NCBI GenBank assembly: GCA_965250265.1
Contig: CBDFNO010000010.1
Coordinates: 315,494-379,493, forward strand
Reading direction: 5' to 3'
From: PRS1 sp965250265
Lineage (GTDB): Bacteria; Bacteroidota; Bacteroidia; Flavobacteriales; Flavobacteriaceae
DNA length: 64,000 bases
The notes under the pieces were generated by a model that saw only the letters and a list, made by a program, of their open reading frames with translations, had not been told where the DNA came from and ran no database searches. Made by a program: the position numbers and the translations under genes. Positions 8,346 through 16,972 of this stretch are shown in pieces (the first letter of the stretch is position 1; each line of letters starts with the position of its first letter).

Positions 8346-8966
8346 TTAAATTTTTATAGAACAGCCTATAGCTCGAGTTTTTGTTTCGGTAACTTCTTCG
8401 CCTTTTAGTAATGCATCGACTGCATTTTCAACATATCTTTCAGTTACTGCTGAAGCATCTTTATAATTATTATCCACTGCACCAATATATTTAACTACAT
8501 TACCTTTATTAGTTTTTTGTAACACATACATATGAGGTGTTTTAGTCGCTCCATATTGAGGAAATATTTTTTGTTCTTTATCCATTAAATATGGGAATGT
8601 AAACCCTTTTGACGCTGCTCTTGCTTTCATAGCTTCCATATTATCTCCTGGTTTTATATCAGTATTATTAGGCATGATTGCAATTACTGGATATCCTTTT
8701 GAAGCATACTTTTTGTTTAATGCTTCTATTCTGTCCTCATATAAAACTGCATAAGGGCATGTGTTACACGTAAATGTAATAATGAAACCTTTAGCGTCTT
8801 TATAATCCGACATGGACACCATTTTACCATCAATATTTTCTAATTTAAAGTCTGTGGCTATATCTCCAATATCATAGCCGTTTTCTTCTGAAATAGATTT
8901 ATTTGCTGAGAATGCACTTACTAAAAGCACTACAGCTACAAGTGTAATAGGTTTAAAAATTTTCAT
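8346..8966 (-). CDS. Exported peroxiredoxin/thioredoxin-like protein (AhpC-TSA family)
   Basis: Thioredoxin-fold protein of the AhpC/TSA group, similar to the PRX_like1 type. A signal peptide (LVAVVLLVSAFSANKS) is followed by the domain: IGDIATDFKL, then the redox motif FTCNTCPYA with Cys67 and Cys70, then YGATKTPHMYVL carrying the cis-Pro element. It should act in the periplasm in thiol or peroxide chemistry, and its substrate is unknown. The start codon is 5 bp from the stop of the TlpA-like gene, so the two form an operon. Their shared topic is periplasmic redox, to which the nearby rhodanese may also belong. Confidence 0.86.
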   Translation of the reverse strand: MKIFKPITLVAVVLLVSAFSANKSISEENGYDIGDIATDFKLENIDGKMVSMSDYKDAKGFIITFTCNTCPYAVLYEDRIEALNKKYASKGYPVIAIMPNNTDIKPGDNMEAMKARAASKGFTFPYLMDKEQKIFPQYGATKTPHMYVLQKTNKGNVVKYIGAVDNNYKDASAVTERYVENAVDALLKGEEVTETKTRAIGCSIKI

Positions 8967-8971
8967 AGGTT

Positions 8972-9487
8972 CTAGTTTAAAAATTGTTTTAATTCTTCTT
9001 CTAATTGAATGTAAGTAAATGTACGTTCGTAAAATCGACGTTTGTCCTTATTATAAATTATTGTAATAGGTATTGCTCCTGTCCATTCTTCACTAATTTT
9101 AGGCATCCATTCATTCATATCTGGGTCATCTAACGCAACTACTTTAGATTGTAATTTATGCTCTTTAATATAAGGCTTTAGTTTTTTATCGTAGTTAAAA
9201 GGAAAATCTAAACTCACAAAAAGTACTTCTACATTTTTATCTTTGTAATTAACATTAAGCTTTTCAAAATGAGGCATTTCTTTTACACAAGGAGCACACC
9301 AAGTTGCCCAAAAATTTACAATATATACTTTATTGTCTTGTTTGTTTAATAAAGGTTCTAAACCTTCAAAATCATAAACTTCAAGTTCAACTGTATTATT
9401 AACCTCATTTACTGCAATTGCATCTTGTTTTACTTCATTTTTACATGAGAAAGACAAGATTATCATTACCAAAACCAAATACTTCAT
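8972..9487 (-). CDS. TlpA/ResA-like thioredoxin lipoprotein
   Basis: Membrane-anchored thioredoxin-like protein of the TlpA/ResA kind. The lipobox is SFSC (Cys15). The redox centre is NFWATWCAPCVKE with Cys64 and Cys67, and AIPITIIYNK carries the cis-Pro. Such proteins reduce disulfides outside the cytoplasm, for instance during cytochrome c or cell-envelope protein maturation. It is the first gene of a two-gene operon with the peroxiredoxin-like gene. The upstream region is shared with the divergent tryptophan operon. Confidence 0.88.
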   Translation of the reverse strand: MKYLVLVMIILSFSCKNEVKQDAIAVNEVNNTVELEVYDFEGLEPLLNKQDNKVYIVNFWATWCAPCVKEMPHFEKLNVNYKDKNVEVLFVSLDFPFNYDKKLKPYIKEHKLQSKVVALDDPDMNEWMPKISEEWTGAIPITIIYNKDKRRFYERTFTYIQLEEELKQFLN

Positions 9488-9589
9488 GCTATAAAGTTAT
9501 CAATCCATTATTAATTTTTTGAATTTTTAACAAAAAATTATCTAGATGAGCTTTAAAACTTGAATTTAAACGGATTTTTTATTAAATAG

Positions 9590-9620
9590 TTTGAAAAACA
9601 ACTTTTCATTTCTATATTTG
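9590..9620 (+). promoter_or_regulatory. Promoter of the trp operon
   Basis: TTTG at 9590-9593, a 19-bp spacer, then TATATTTG at 9613-9620 match the Bacteroidota housekeeping promoter. Transcription should start near 9627, only about 8 nt before the leader peptide ATG. Confidence 0.75.
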
Positions 9621-9634
9621 ACCCAACAAACAAA

Positions 9635-9691
9635 ATGAACACAATTTTAAATAATACTTGGTGGTGGAACTCTCGAAACAATAATTCGTGA
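9635..9691 (+). CDS. trpL: trp leader peptide with three consecutive Trp codons
   Basis: An 18-codon frame, MNTILNNTWWWNSRNNNS, with TGG TGG TGG at 9659-9667. It lies between the promoter and a terminator in front of trpE, which is the architecture of ribosome-mediated attenuation. The last codons and stop (TCGTGAAT, 9686-9693) are complementary over 8 nt to ATTCACGA at 9741-9748, which overlaps the terminator loop and right arm. A ribosome stalled at the Trp codons would leave this segment free to form the antiterminator. One that reaches the stop codon would cover it. Confidence 0.88.
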   Translation: MNTILNNTWWWNSRNNNS

Positions 9692-9728
9692 ATAAATCCC
9701 TATAGTATATTTAAAACTTAAAATATCC

Positions 9729-9760
9729 AAAAGGCTTGTCATTCACGACAAGCCTTTTTT
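9729..9760 (+). terminator. trp attenuator terminator
   Basis: A 12-bp stem AAAAGGCTTGTC (9729-9740) and GACAAGCCTTTT (9747-9758), loop ATTCAC, then a T-run to 9760. It lies 11 bp before the trpE start codon. The loop and the start of the right arm are the target of the antiterminator segment in the trpL end. Confidence 0.9.
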
Positions 9761-9771
9761 AATTTATATAA

Positions 9772-11175
9772 ATGAAAATATTTAGCTTACATACCCATTA
9801 CAAAAAAATCCTTGCAGATACCATTACACCAGTGAGCATTTATCTTAAAATAAGAGATAAATATCCAAATAGTATTTTGTTAGAAAGTAGCGATTATCAT
9901 GCAAATGATAATAGCTTCTCGTATATATGTTGTAACCCAATAGCTTCAATAAAAGTCGAAAACGAGATCATTACTCAAACATTTCCTGATGGAAGTATAT
10001 CGACAACTCAAATAAATAATACCGTTAACGTTTCAGAAGAAATTCATTGTTTTACACAACGTTTTGAAGTAAATTCTGAAGAAAAATTCAAATTCATCAA
10101 CAATGGTATTTTTGGTTTTATGTCTTATGATGCAGTACGATATTTCGAGGATGTTGACATCTCTAAAAAATCAAACTCTTTAGAAATCCCAGACATTTAT
10201 TATGCTGTGTACCAAAACATCATTGCTATCAATCATTTTAAAAATGAAGCATATATTTTTGCACATTGCTTTGATACAGAAAATAATATAGACGACATTC
10301 TTCAACTTATAAACGCCAAGAATTTTGCGTCTTATGATTTTTCAACTCATGGAGAAATAACTTCGAATCTTACCGATGACGAATACAAAAATCATGTAGA
10401 TTTAGCAAAAAAACATTGTGCTCGAGGTGATGTGTTTCAGTTAGTTTTGTCTAAAAAATTCGCACAAGATTTTAAAGGTGACGAGTTTAATGTATATCGT
10501 TCGTTACGAAATGTAAATCCTTCTCCTTACCTATTTTATTTTGATTATGGAAATTTTAAAATATTTGGCAGTTCACCAGAAGCACAGCTTGTGGTTAAAA
10601 ATAATCAAGCCGAAATTCATCCAATTGCAGGAACTTTTAAGCGAACAGGAGACGATCTTAAAGATGCTAAACTTGCAAAACAACTCACAAAAGATGATAA
10701 GGAAAATGCTGAACATGTAATGCTTGTAGATTTGGCTCGTAACGACTTAAGTAGAAATAGTAGCAATGTAAAGGTAGAAACTTATCGTGAAGTTCAGTTT
10801 TTTTCTCATGTAATTCATTTAGTGAGTAAAGTCACTGGAAAAAAGCTTAAAGATATTTCTACAATGCAAGTGGTTGCAGACACATTCCCAGCTGGCACCT
10901 TAAGTGGGGCACCAAAACATAAAGCTATGCAACTTATAGAAAAGTACGAAAAAACAAGCCGTTCTTTTTATGGAGGTGCAATTGGTTTTATGGATTTTGA
11001 AGGTAATTATAACCATGCCATAATGATTAGAACTTTTTTAAGTAAAAACCATCAATTACATTGGCAAGCAGGAGCAGGATTAGTATCTAAATCCAATCCA
11101 GAAAACGAATTACAAGAAGTATATAACAAATTAGGAGCACTCACAAAAGCTATAGAATTGGCAGAAAATATTTAA
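9772..11175 (+). CDS. trpE: Anthranilate synthase component I
   Basis: Converts chorismate to anthranilate together with the TrpG amidotransferase, the first step of tryptophan synthesis. The N-terminal domain carries the LLESSDYHANDNSFS region (about 37-51), equivalent to the LLES motif linked to Trp feedback inhibition. The C-terminal chorismate-binding domain shows FGSSPEAQLV, HPIAGTFKRTGDD, LVDLARNDLSR, FPAGTLSGAPK and GAIGFMDFEGN. The length (467 aa) is typical. It starts 11 bp after the attenuator T-run, and the stop is one base from the trpG start, indicating co-translation of the two subunits. Expression should depend on the trpL attenuator. Confidence 0.97.
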   Translation: MKIFSLHTHYKKILADTITPVSIYLKIRDKYPNSILLESSDYHANDNSFSYICCNPIASIKVENEIITQTFPDGSISTTQINNTVNVSEEIHCFTQRFEVNSEEKFKFINNGIFGFMSYDAVRYFEDVDISKKSNSLEIPDIYYAVYQNIIAINHFKNEAYIFAHCFDTENNIDDILQLINAKNFASYDFSTHGEITSNLTDDEYKNHVDLAKKHCARGDVFQLVLSKKFAQDFKGDEFNVYRSLRNVNPSPYLFYFDYGNFKIFGSSPEAQLVVKNNQAEIHPIAGTFKRTGDDLKDAKLAKQLTKDDKENAEHVMLVDLARNDLSRNSSNVKVETYREVQFFSHVIHLVSKVTGKKLKDISTMQVVADTFPAGTLSGAPKHKAMQLIEKYEKTSRSFYGGAIGFMDFEGNYNHAIMIRTFLSKNHQLHWQAGAGLVSKSNPENELQEVYNKLGALTKAIELAENI

Positions 11176-11176
11176 A

Positions 11177-11743
11177 ATGAAAAAAATATTAGTTATAGAT
11201 AATTACGATAGTTTTACTTACAATCTTGTACATTATTTAAAAGATTTAAATTGTGAGGTTGCAGTTGTCCGAAATGATAAACTTACACTTGAGGAAATTG
11301 AACCTTTCGTCAAAATTGTGTTGTCTCCAGGACCTGGAATTCCAGAAGAAGCTGGATTACTAAAATCAATTATTGAAAAATATGCATCTACTAAAAGTAT
11401 TTTAGGCGTTTGTTTAGGACAGCAAGCAATTTGTGAAGTATTTGGTGGAAAGCTCATAAATTTAGATACTGTTTATCATGGTGTAGCAACCAAAATAAAT
11501 ATTACAGTAGATGATGAATCTTTATTTAACGGGTTTAACAAAGAAATTGAAGTAGGTCGTTACCATTCTTGGGTTGTAGATAAAAATTTACCAGAAGAAC
11601 TCGAAGCAACCTCTTTGGATGAAAACGGACAAGTAATGTCGTTACGTCATAAGGTTTTTGATGTAAAAGGAGTTCAGTTTCACCCAGAATCAGTATTAAC
11701 ACCAAAAGGAAAACAAATATTAGAAAACTGGATTAACTCATAG
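11177..11743 (+). CDS. trpG: Anthranilate synthase component II, glutamine amidotransferase
   Basis: Class I glutamine amidotransferase that supplies ammonia to TrpE. It begins with IDNYDSFTYNLVHYL, has the nucleophile in GVCLGQQA (Cys79) and the His-Glu of the triad in QFHPES (His about 169). SPGPGIPEEAG forms the oxyanion-hole region. The size (188 aa) is that of a stand-alone TrpG. The protein could also serve PabB, as in some bacteria, but its place directly behind trpE makes the tryptophan role the main one. Confidence 0.96.
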   Translation: MKKILVIDNYDSFTYNLVHYLKDLNCEVAVVRNDKLTLEEIEPFVKIVLSPGPGIPEEAGLLKSIIEKYASTKSILGVCLGQQAICEVFGGKLINLDTVYHGVATKINITVDDESLFNGFNKEIEVGRYHSWVVDKNLPEELEATSLDENGQVMSLRHKVFDVKGVQFHPESVLTPKGKQILENWINS

Positions 11744-11747
11744 TAAA

Positions 11748-12740
11748 ATGAAGCAATTATTAAACAGACTCATAAATCAAGAAAGTATCTCCAGTAAAGA
11801 AGCGAAACATGTATTGGTTAATATTTCTAAAGGCGATTATAATCAAAGTCAGATTGCATCTTTTCTTACGGTTTATATGATGCGTAGTATTACACTGGAA
11901 GAGTTAAAAGGGTTCAGAGACGCGCTATTAGAATTATGTATTCCAATTAATTTAACTGCCTTTAATGCTATTGATTTATGTGGAACTGGAGGCGATGGTA
12001 AAGACACTTTTAATATTTCTACCTTGTCATCATTTGTAACTGCAGGTGCGGGAGTTAAAGTTGCTAAACACGGTAATTATGGAGTGTCTTCAGCTTGTGG
12101 ATCTTCAAACGTTATGGAGCATCTTGGAATTAAATTTTCTAATGATGAAGATTTCTTAAAGCAATCTATTGACAAAGCAGGTATTTGTGTGTTACATGCA
12201 CCACTATTTCATCCAGCTATGAAAAATGTAGCGCCAATTAGACGAGAATTAGGTATAAAAACATTTTTTAATATGTTAGGACCAATGGTTAATCCTTCGT
12301 TTCCAAAAAATCAGATCGTTGGTGTTTTTAATTTAGAACTATTGCGATTATATGGTTATTTATATCAAAATACTGATAAAAATTATTCTATTGTTCATGC
12401 GTTAGATGGCTATGATGAAATTTCATTAACAGGTAAAACTAAAGTGATTTCTAATCATTCTGAAACCCTATTTTCACCTGAAGATTTAGGTATTAAACAA
12501 ATAACACAAAGTGATATTTTCGGAGGCAATACGGTTGAAGAATCAGCCAAAATATTTTTGAATGTCATTAATGGCAAAGGGTCAGAACCACAAAACAGTG
12601 TGGTTTGTGCTAATGCTGGATTAGCAATTTCTACTTCTAATCAAATTGAGCACAAAGATGGTTTTGAATTAGCGAAAGAATCATTATTGTCAGGTAAAGC
12701 AAAACATTGTTTAGATAAATTAATAGAATTGAGTAAGTAA
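11748..12740 (+). CDS. trpD: Anthranilate phosphoribosyltransferase
   Basis: Transfers phosphoribose from PRPP to anthranilate, the second step of the pathway. Key motifs are LCGTGGDGKDTFNISTLSSF (about 77-96, PRPP-binding glycine loop), KHGNYGVSSACGS (about 106-118) and NPSFPKNQIVGVF. The length of 330 aa is normal and the protein is not fused to trpG. It starts 4 bp after trpG and ends 2 bp before trpC. Confidence 0.96.
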   Translation: MKQLLNRLINQESISSKEAKHVLVNISKGDYNQSQIASFLTVYMMRSITLEELKGFRDALLELCIPINLTAFNAIDLCGTGGDGKDTFNISTLSSFVTAGAGVKVAKHGNYGVSSACGSSNVMEHLGIKFSNDEDFLKQSIDKAGICVLHAPLFHPAMKNVAPIRRELGIKTFFNMLGPMVNPSFPKNQIVGVFNLELLRLYGYLYQNTDKNYSIVHALDGYDEISLTGKTKVISNHSETLFSPEDLGIKQITQSDIFGGNTVEESAKIFLNVINGKGSEPQNSVVCANAGLAISTSNQIEHKDGFELAKESLLSGKAKHCLDKLIELSK

Positions 12741-12742
12741 TT

Positions 12743-13528
12743 ATGGCAATACTCGATAAAATAGTAAAAGACAAACTGAAAGAAGTATTTCTGAAAAAAG
12801 AATTGATTTCAATCAAACAATTGGAACAGTCCAGTTTATTTAAAAGAGAGACCATTTCGTTAGCTAACAAATTAAAAAATAGTAAAACAAGTATTATTGC
12901 AGAATTCAAACGTTGCTCACCTTCAAAATCTATAATCAACAATACAGCAAAAGTTGAAGACGTTGCAAAAGATTACGAGAATGCTGGAGTTTGCGGTATG
13001 TCTGTACTCACAGATAGTAAATATTTTGGAGGCTCTCTAGACGATTTATTAATCGCGAGAGCAAGTAGTAATTTACCTTTATTACGAAAAGAGTTTGTTA
13101 TTGATGAGTACCAAATAATAGAAGCTAAATCTAATGGAGCTGATGTAATTTTATTGATTGCTGCAATTTTAAGCAAGGCTGAAATAAAACAATTTTCAGA
13201 ATTAGCAAAAAGTTTGAATCTTGATGTACTTTTAGAAATTCATAACGAAGAAGAATTACACAAATCTATAATGCCTTCTTTAGATATGTTAGGTGTAAAT
13301 AATCGAAATTTAAAAACTTTTGAAGTCAGTTTAGAAACGAGTAAATCTATAAGTAAACTTATCCCTAATGATTTTGTTAAAGTATCTGAAAGTGGCATAA
13401 GTTCAATTGAAGCTATTCAAGAATTGAGGCCTTATGGTTATCAAGGGTTTCTAATTGGTGAAAACTTTATGAAAACAAATAATCCAGGAGCAAGTGCAAA
13501 ACAATTTATAAAAGACTTGGAATCATGA
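12743..13528 (+). CDS. trpC: Indole-3-glycerol phosphate synthase
   Basis: TIM-barrel enzyme closing the indole ring from CdRP. Recognised by IIAEFKRCSPSKSIIN (about 50-65, catalytic Lys and phosphate contact), VLTDSKYFGGS, LLRKEFVIDEYQI, LEIHNEEEL, GVNNRNLKTF and VSESGISS. Length 261 aa, normal for a monofunctional TrpC. The stop overlaps the trpF start by 4 bp, so the two proteins that are fused in enterobacteria are here separate but coupled. Confidence 0.96.
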   Translation: MAILDKIVKDKLKEVFLKKELISIKQLEQSSLFKRETISLANKLKNSKTSIIAEFKRCSPSKSIINNTAKVEDVAKDYENAGVCGMSVLTDSKYFGGSLDDLLIARASSNLPLLRKEFVIDEYQIIEAKSNGADVILLIAAILSKAEIKQFSELAKSLNLDVLLEIHNEEELHKSIMPSLDMLGVNNRNLKTFEVSLETSKSISKLIPNDFVKVSESGISSIEAIQELRPYGYQGFLIGENFMKTNNPGASAKQFIKDLES

Positions 13529-14142
13529 AATTAAAGGTTTGCGGAATGAAATATCAAGATAACATTAATAGAATTGCAGCATTGCAACCAGATTATCTTG
13601 GGTTTATATTTTATGATAAATCTGCACGTTTTATACAAGATAACATTCCACAAGTTCCAAATACAATTAAAAAAGTAGGTGTTTTTGTTGATGCAGATTT
13701 AAGTGATGTCACTGATAAAATAAATAAGTACGAGTTACAAGCAGTTCAATTACATGGAAAAGAATCACCAGAATTTTGTAAAAGCTTACAATCGAAAGAT
13801 GTTGAAATAATCAAAGTGTTCTCAATAAAAGACGAATTCAATTTCGATACTTTAAAACCATATGAAACCGTTTGTGATTACTTTCTGTTTGATACGAAAG
13901 GAAAATTACCTGGAGGTAATGGCTACTCCTTCGATTGGAATGTTTTAAAAAACTATTCATCAACCAAACCCTTCTTTTTAAGTGGAGGTATTGGATTAAA
14001 TCAGATAGAAAACATAAAACAGTTTCAAATTAGTGAAGCTTCAAAGTACTGCTATGCCATTGATGTGAATAGTAAATTTGAAATAGAGCCAGGATTAAAA
14101 GATATAGAAGAATTAAAAGAATTTAAAAATATTCTACAATGA
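13525..14142 (+). CDS. trpF: Phosphoribosylanthranilate isomerase
   Basis: Amadori isomerase between TrpD and TrpC. Signature regions: LKVCGMK at the N-terminus with the catalytic Cys, LGFIFYDKSARFI, KVGVFVDAD, VQLHGKESPEFC, FDTKGKLPGGNGYSFDW (with the catalytic Asp) and FLSGGIGLNQIENI. Length 205 aa is usual. Its stop codon overlaps the start of the following unknown gene (ATGA), so that gene is translated with it. Confidence 0.95.
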   Translation: MKLKVCGMKYQDNINRIAALQPDYLGFIFYDKSARFIQDNIPQVPNTIKKVGVFVDADLSDVTDKINKYELQAVQLHGKESPEFCKSLQSKDVEIIKVFSIKDEFNFDTLKPYETVCDYFLFDTKGKLPGGNGYSFDWNVLKNYSSTKPFFLSGGIGLNQIENIKQFQISEASKYCYAIDVNSKFEIEPGLKDIEELKEFKNILQ

Positions 14143-14693
14143 AGCTTTTAAAAAAAATAGAAGGTCACTTTCGACAAAAAAAATACTGTAGAATTACAAC
14201 AGGTATTAAAAATGATTTTGAAAGATTAAGTTATGGATATATCCTACAATATAATGACAGCTTTATTTTGTTTCAAGAAACTGATGATTTTCAAATTGAT
14301 GGCTATGTTATTATTCCAGTGAATACCATTAAGAAAATTCGATTTAATAAAAACGATAGTTATTTATTCCAAATTCATAAAAAAGAAGGAATAACAAATA
14401 AAGTTCAACTACCTAAATATAAAATCGATATTAGTTGTTGGAATAGCATTTTTAAAAACTTAAAAAGCAATATAGATTGTATTATCTCTGAATGTGAAGC
14501 ATTTGAACATGAATACTTTTGCATAGGAGGAATAAAAAGAGTAAATAAAAACTCGGTGTCAATTCTATATTTTAATGCACAAGGTTATTTAGATACTAAT
14601 AATATAATTCATAAATTTTCTGAAATTACAAGAGTAACATTTAATGATAGGTATTCAAGTGTATTTAAAAAATATAAAAGAATCAATAAATAA
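14139..14693 (+). CDS. Unknown protein between trpF and trpB, internally duplicated
   Basis: I do not recognise this 184-aa protein. It is cytoplasmic, with no signal peptide or membrane segment, and is basic. It seems to consist of two related beta-rich halves. Residues about 28-75 (GYILQYNDSFILFQ then ITIKKIRFNKNDSYLF-like strands) and about 129-180 (GGIKRVNKNSVSILYFNAQG then EITRVTFNDRYSSVF) share the order Gly, polar turn, Ser, hydrophobic strand, Gly, Ile-x-x-[IV]-x-F-N-[KD]. This could be two small beta-barrels of the Sm or SH3 type, but that is inference. Start overlaps trpF and the stop overlaps the trpB ATG, so it is made in step with the pathway. Possible jobs are an assembly factor or regulator, without evidence for either. 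Confidence 0.8.
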   Translation: MKLLKKIEGHFRQKKYCRITTGIKNDFERLSYGYILQYNDSFILFQETDDFQIDGYVIIPVNTIKKIRFNKNDSYLFQIHKKEGITNKVQLPKYKIDISCWNSIFKNLKSNIDCIISECEAFEHEYFCIGGIKRVNKNSVSILYFNAQGYLDTNNIIHKFSEITRVTFNDRYSSVFKKYKRINK

Positions 14694-15874
14694 TGAGTTA
14701 TAACGTAAACGAAAAAGGCTATTATGGAGAATTTGGAGGTGCTTATATTCCAGAAATGCTCTATCCAAATGTAGAGGAGTTATGTCAGAATTATTTGAAA
14801 ATAATGGCGGAGCCAGATTTTCAAAAAGAGTTTAATCAATTACTAAAAGATTATGTTGGTCGTCCTTCTCCACTCTATTTTGCAAAACGACTTTCAGAAA
14901 AATACAATACAAGAATCTACTTAAAACGTGAAGACCTTAATCATACAGGAGCACATAAAATAAACAATACAATTGGTCAGATCCTTATGGCAAAACGTCT
15001 TGGTAAGCATCGCATTATTGCCGAAACTGGTGCAGGTCAACATGGCGTTGCTACAGCAACCGTTTGTGCTTTAATGGGATTGGAATGCATTGTGTATATG
15101 GGAGAAATTGATATCGCAAGACAAGCACCAAATGTAGCCAGAATGAAAATGCTTGGTGCTAAAGTTGTTCCGGCATTGTCGGGAAGTAGAACACTAAAAG
15201 ATGCTACCAACGAAGCCATTCGTGACTGGATTAATAATCCAGTAGATACTCATTATATTATTGGTAGTGTAGTTGGACCACATCCTTATCCAGATATGGT
15301 AGCCCGATTTCAGGCGATAATTTCTGAAGAAATACAATGGCAGTTACAAGAACACGAAGGTAAAACCAAACCAGATTATATTGTGGCTTGTGTTGGAGGA
15401 GGAAGTAATGCTGCTGGAGCTTACTATCATTTTTTAAATGAAAAAAACGTGAAATTAATTGCAGTAGAAGCCGCTGGTTTAGGAATAGATTCCGGTGAAA
15501 GTGCTGCGACTTCTGTATTGGGTAAAGTAGGCATTATTCATGGTAGTAAAACCTTATTGATGCAAACAAACGATGGACAAATAACTGAACCTTATTCCAT
15601 TTCGGCTGGATTAGATTATCCAGGTGTTGGACCAATGCATGCACATTTATATAAATCTGGTCGCGCAGAATTTATTTCTATTACGGACTATGAAGCTATG
15701 AAAGCAGGATTGGAACTTTGCCAATTAGAAGGCATTATTCCTGCTATTGAAAGCTCTCATGCTTTGGCAATTTTTGCACAAAAAACTTTCAATCCAAATG
15801 ACATAATTGTTTTGTGTTTGTCTGGCCGAGGTGATAAGGATTTGGATACTTATATAAATCACTTTAAGCTCTAA
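14693..15874 (+). CDS. trpB: Tryptophan synthase beta chain
   Basis: PLP enzyme that joins indole and serine to tryptophan. The PLP lysine is in THTGAHKINN (Lys about 88). The phosphate-binding loop is VACVGGGSNAAG (about 228-239). EYGEFGGAYIPE-like start (YYGEFGGAYIPEML), KREDLNHTG, ETGAGQHGVA and CLSGRGDKD are all present. Length 393 aa is standard TrpB1. The distance to trpA is unusual: two lipoprotein genes lie between the two subunit genes. Confidence 0.97.
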   Translation: MSYNVNEKGYYGEFGGAYIPEMLYPNVEELCQNYLKIMAEPDFQKEFNQLLKDYVGRPSPLYFAKRLSEKYNTRIYLKREDLNHTGAHKINNTIGQILMAKRLGKHRIIAETGAGQHGVATATVCALMGLECIVYMGEIDIARQAPNVARMKMLGAKVVPALSGSRTLKDATNEAIRDWINNPVDTHYIIGSVVGPHPYPDMVARFQAIISEEIQWQLQEHEGKTKPDYIVACVGGGSNAAGAYYHFLNEKNVKLIAVEAAGLGIDSGESAATSVLGKVGIIHGSKTLLMQTNDGQITEPYSISAGLDYPGVGPMHAHLYKSGRAEFISITDYEAMKAGLELCQLEGIIPAIESSHALAIFAQKTFNPNDIIVLCLSGRGDKDLDTYINHFKL

Positions 15875-16972
15875 ATGAAAAACATTCTTATCATATTAGC
15901 AATTATAGTTTGTTTCTCGTGTAAAAAAGAAAAAGCATCTGAAATAACTATATCTGTTGATGTAACAAATGATATTGTTGTTCCTAAACACTATATCGTA
16001 ACTAAAACAAATGAAACATTAAAAATTGATGGTATTGCCGATGAATCCAGTTGGAAAGACGCAAAATTCACTGATAATTTCATTGACATTGAAGGTGTTA
16101 AAATACCAAAATTTAATACTAAAATTAAAATGCTTTGGGATAATAATTACTTGTATTTGTATTCCAAAATGGAAGAACCTCATGTTTGGGGGAACTTAAA
16201 GCAACGTGACACTATTATATTTTACAACAATGACTTTGAGGTATTTTTAGACCCTTCTGGAAATGCTCAAGAATATGGAGAAATTGAAATAAATGCTTTA
16301 AACACAGTATGGGATTTGTACTTAAATAAACCTTATCGTGTTGGCGGAAATGCAGATTTTAAATGGGATTTAAACGATCTAAAATCGGCTGTCAATATAC
16401 AAGGCACATTAAATAATCCGAATGATATAGATTCTTTTTGGTCTGTTGAAATGGCAATTCCATTAAAGCCTTTAATTGGACTTAAAAATGAACCAATAAC
16501 CTTACCAAAAGAAAGTGAGCAATGGCGTATTAATTTTTCGCGTGTACAATGGGATCATGATATTATCGATGGGAAATACTATCGTAAAAAAGAAAACAAC
16601 ACTTACCTTAAAGAATACAATTGGGTTTGGAGTAATCAAACCGTAATTAATATGCACGAACCCGAAAAATGGGGCTACCTGCAATTTACCGAAAGGTCTT
16701 TTTCAGAGGATGTCTCATTTTTTAATGACAAAGATTTATATGTAAAACAGACTGCTTTTGCTTTATTTAGAAAGACAAGATTTGGCAGTTTAAAGCATCT
16801 GTTAGAGAATAGTACAGGATTTATACAAAATGTTGAAGTAACCTTTAAAAAAGGAGAAATGCTTAAAGCGACATTTTATAAAACAGATTTTGGTTTTGAA
16901 TATAAACTTGAAAGTCAAATCACAAAAAAAATCTACTTAATTAACGACGAAGGCTCACTTAAAACATTATGA
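15875..16972 (+). CDS. CBM9-like carbohydrate-binding lipoprotein
   Basis: Exported lipoprotein with lipobox CFSC (Cys about 16) and a CBM9-like sandwich starting near residue 45 (LKIDGIADESSWKDAKFTDN, then TKIKMLWDNNYLYLYSKMEE and FEVFLDPSGNAQEYGEIEIN). The family covers sugar-binding modules and related domains in periplasmic proteins. It begins directly after the trpB stop and its own stop overlaps the start of the next lipoprotein gene, so both are cotranscribed with trp genes. The biochemical link with tryptophan is not evident. The simplest reading is insertion of a glycan-related gene pair between trpB and trpA. Confidence 0.85.
   Translation: MKNILIILAIIVCFSCKKEKASEITISVDVTNDIVVPKHYIVTKTNETLKIDGIADESSWKDAKFTDNFIDIEGVKIPKFNTKIKMLWDNNYLYLYSKMEEPHVWGNLKQRDTIIFYNNDFEVFLDPSGNAQEYGEIEINALNTVWDLYLNKPYRVGGNADFKWDLNDLKSAVNIQGTLNNPNDIDSFWSVEMAIPLKPLIGLKNEPITLPKESEQWRINFSRVQWDHDIIDGKYYRKKENNTYLKEYNWVWSNQTVINMHEPEKWGYLQFTERSFSEDVSFFNDKDLYVKQTAFALFRKTRFGSLKHLLENSTGFIQNVEVTFKKGEMLKATFYKTDFGFEYKLESQITKKIYLINDEGSLKTL

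Noticed and set aside
15037..15219. Minus-strand frame within trpB
   Set aside because: Lies fully within the coding sequence of trpB and shows no independent features.
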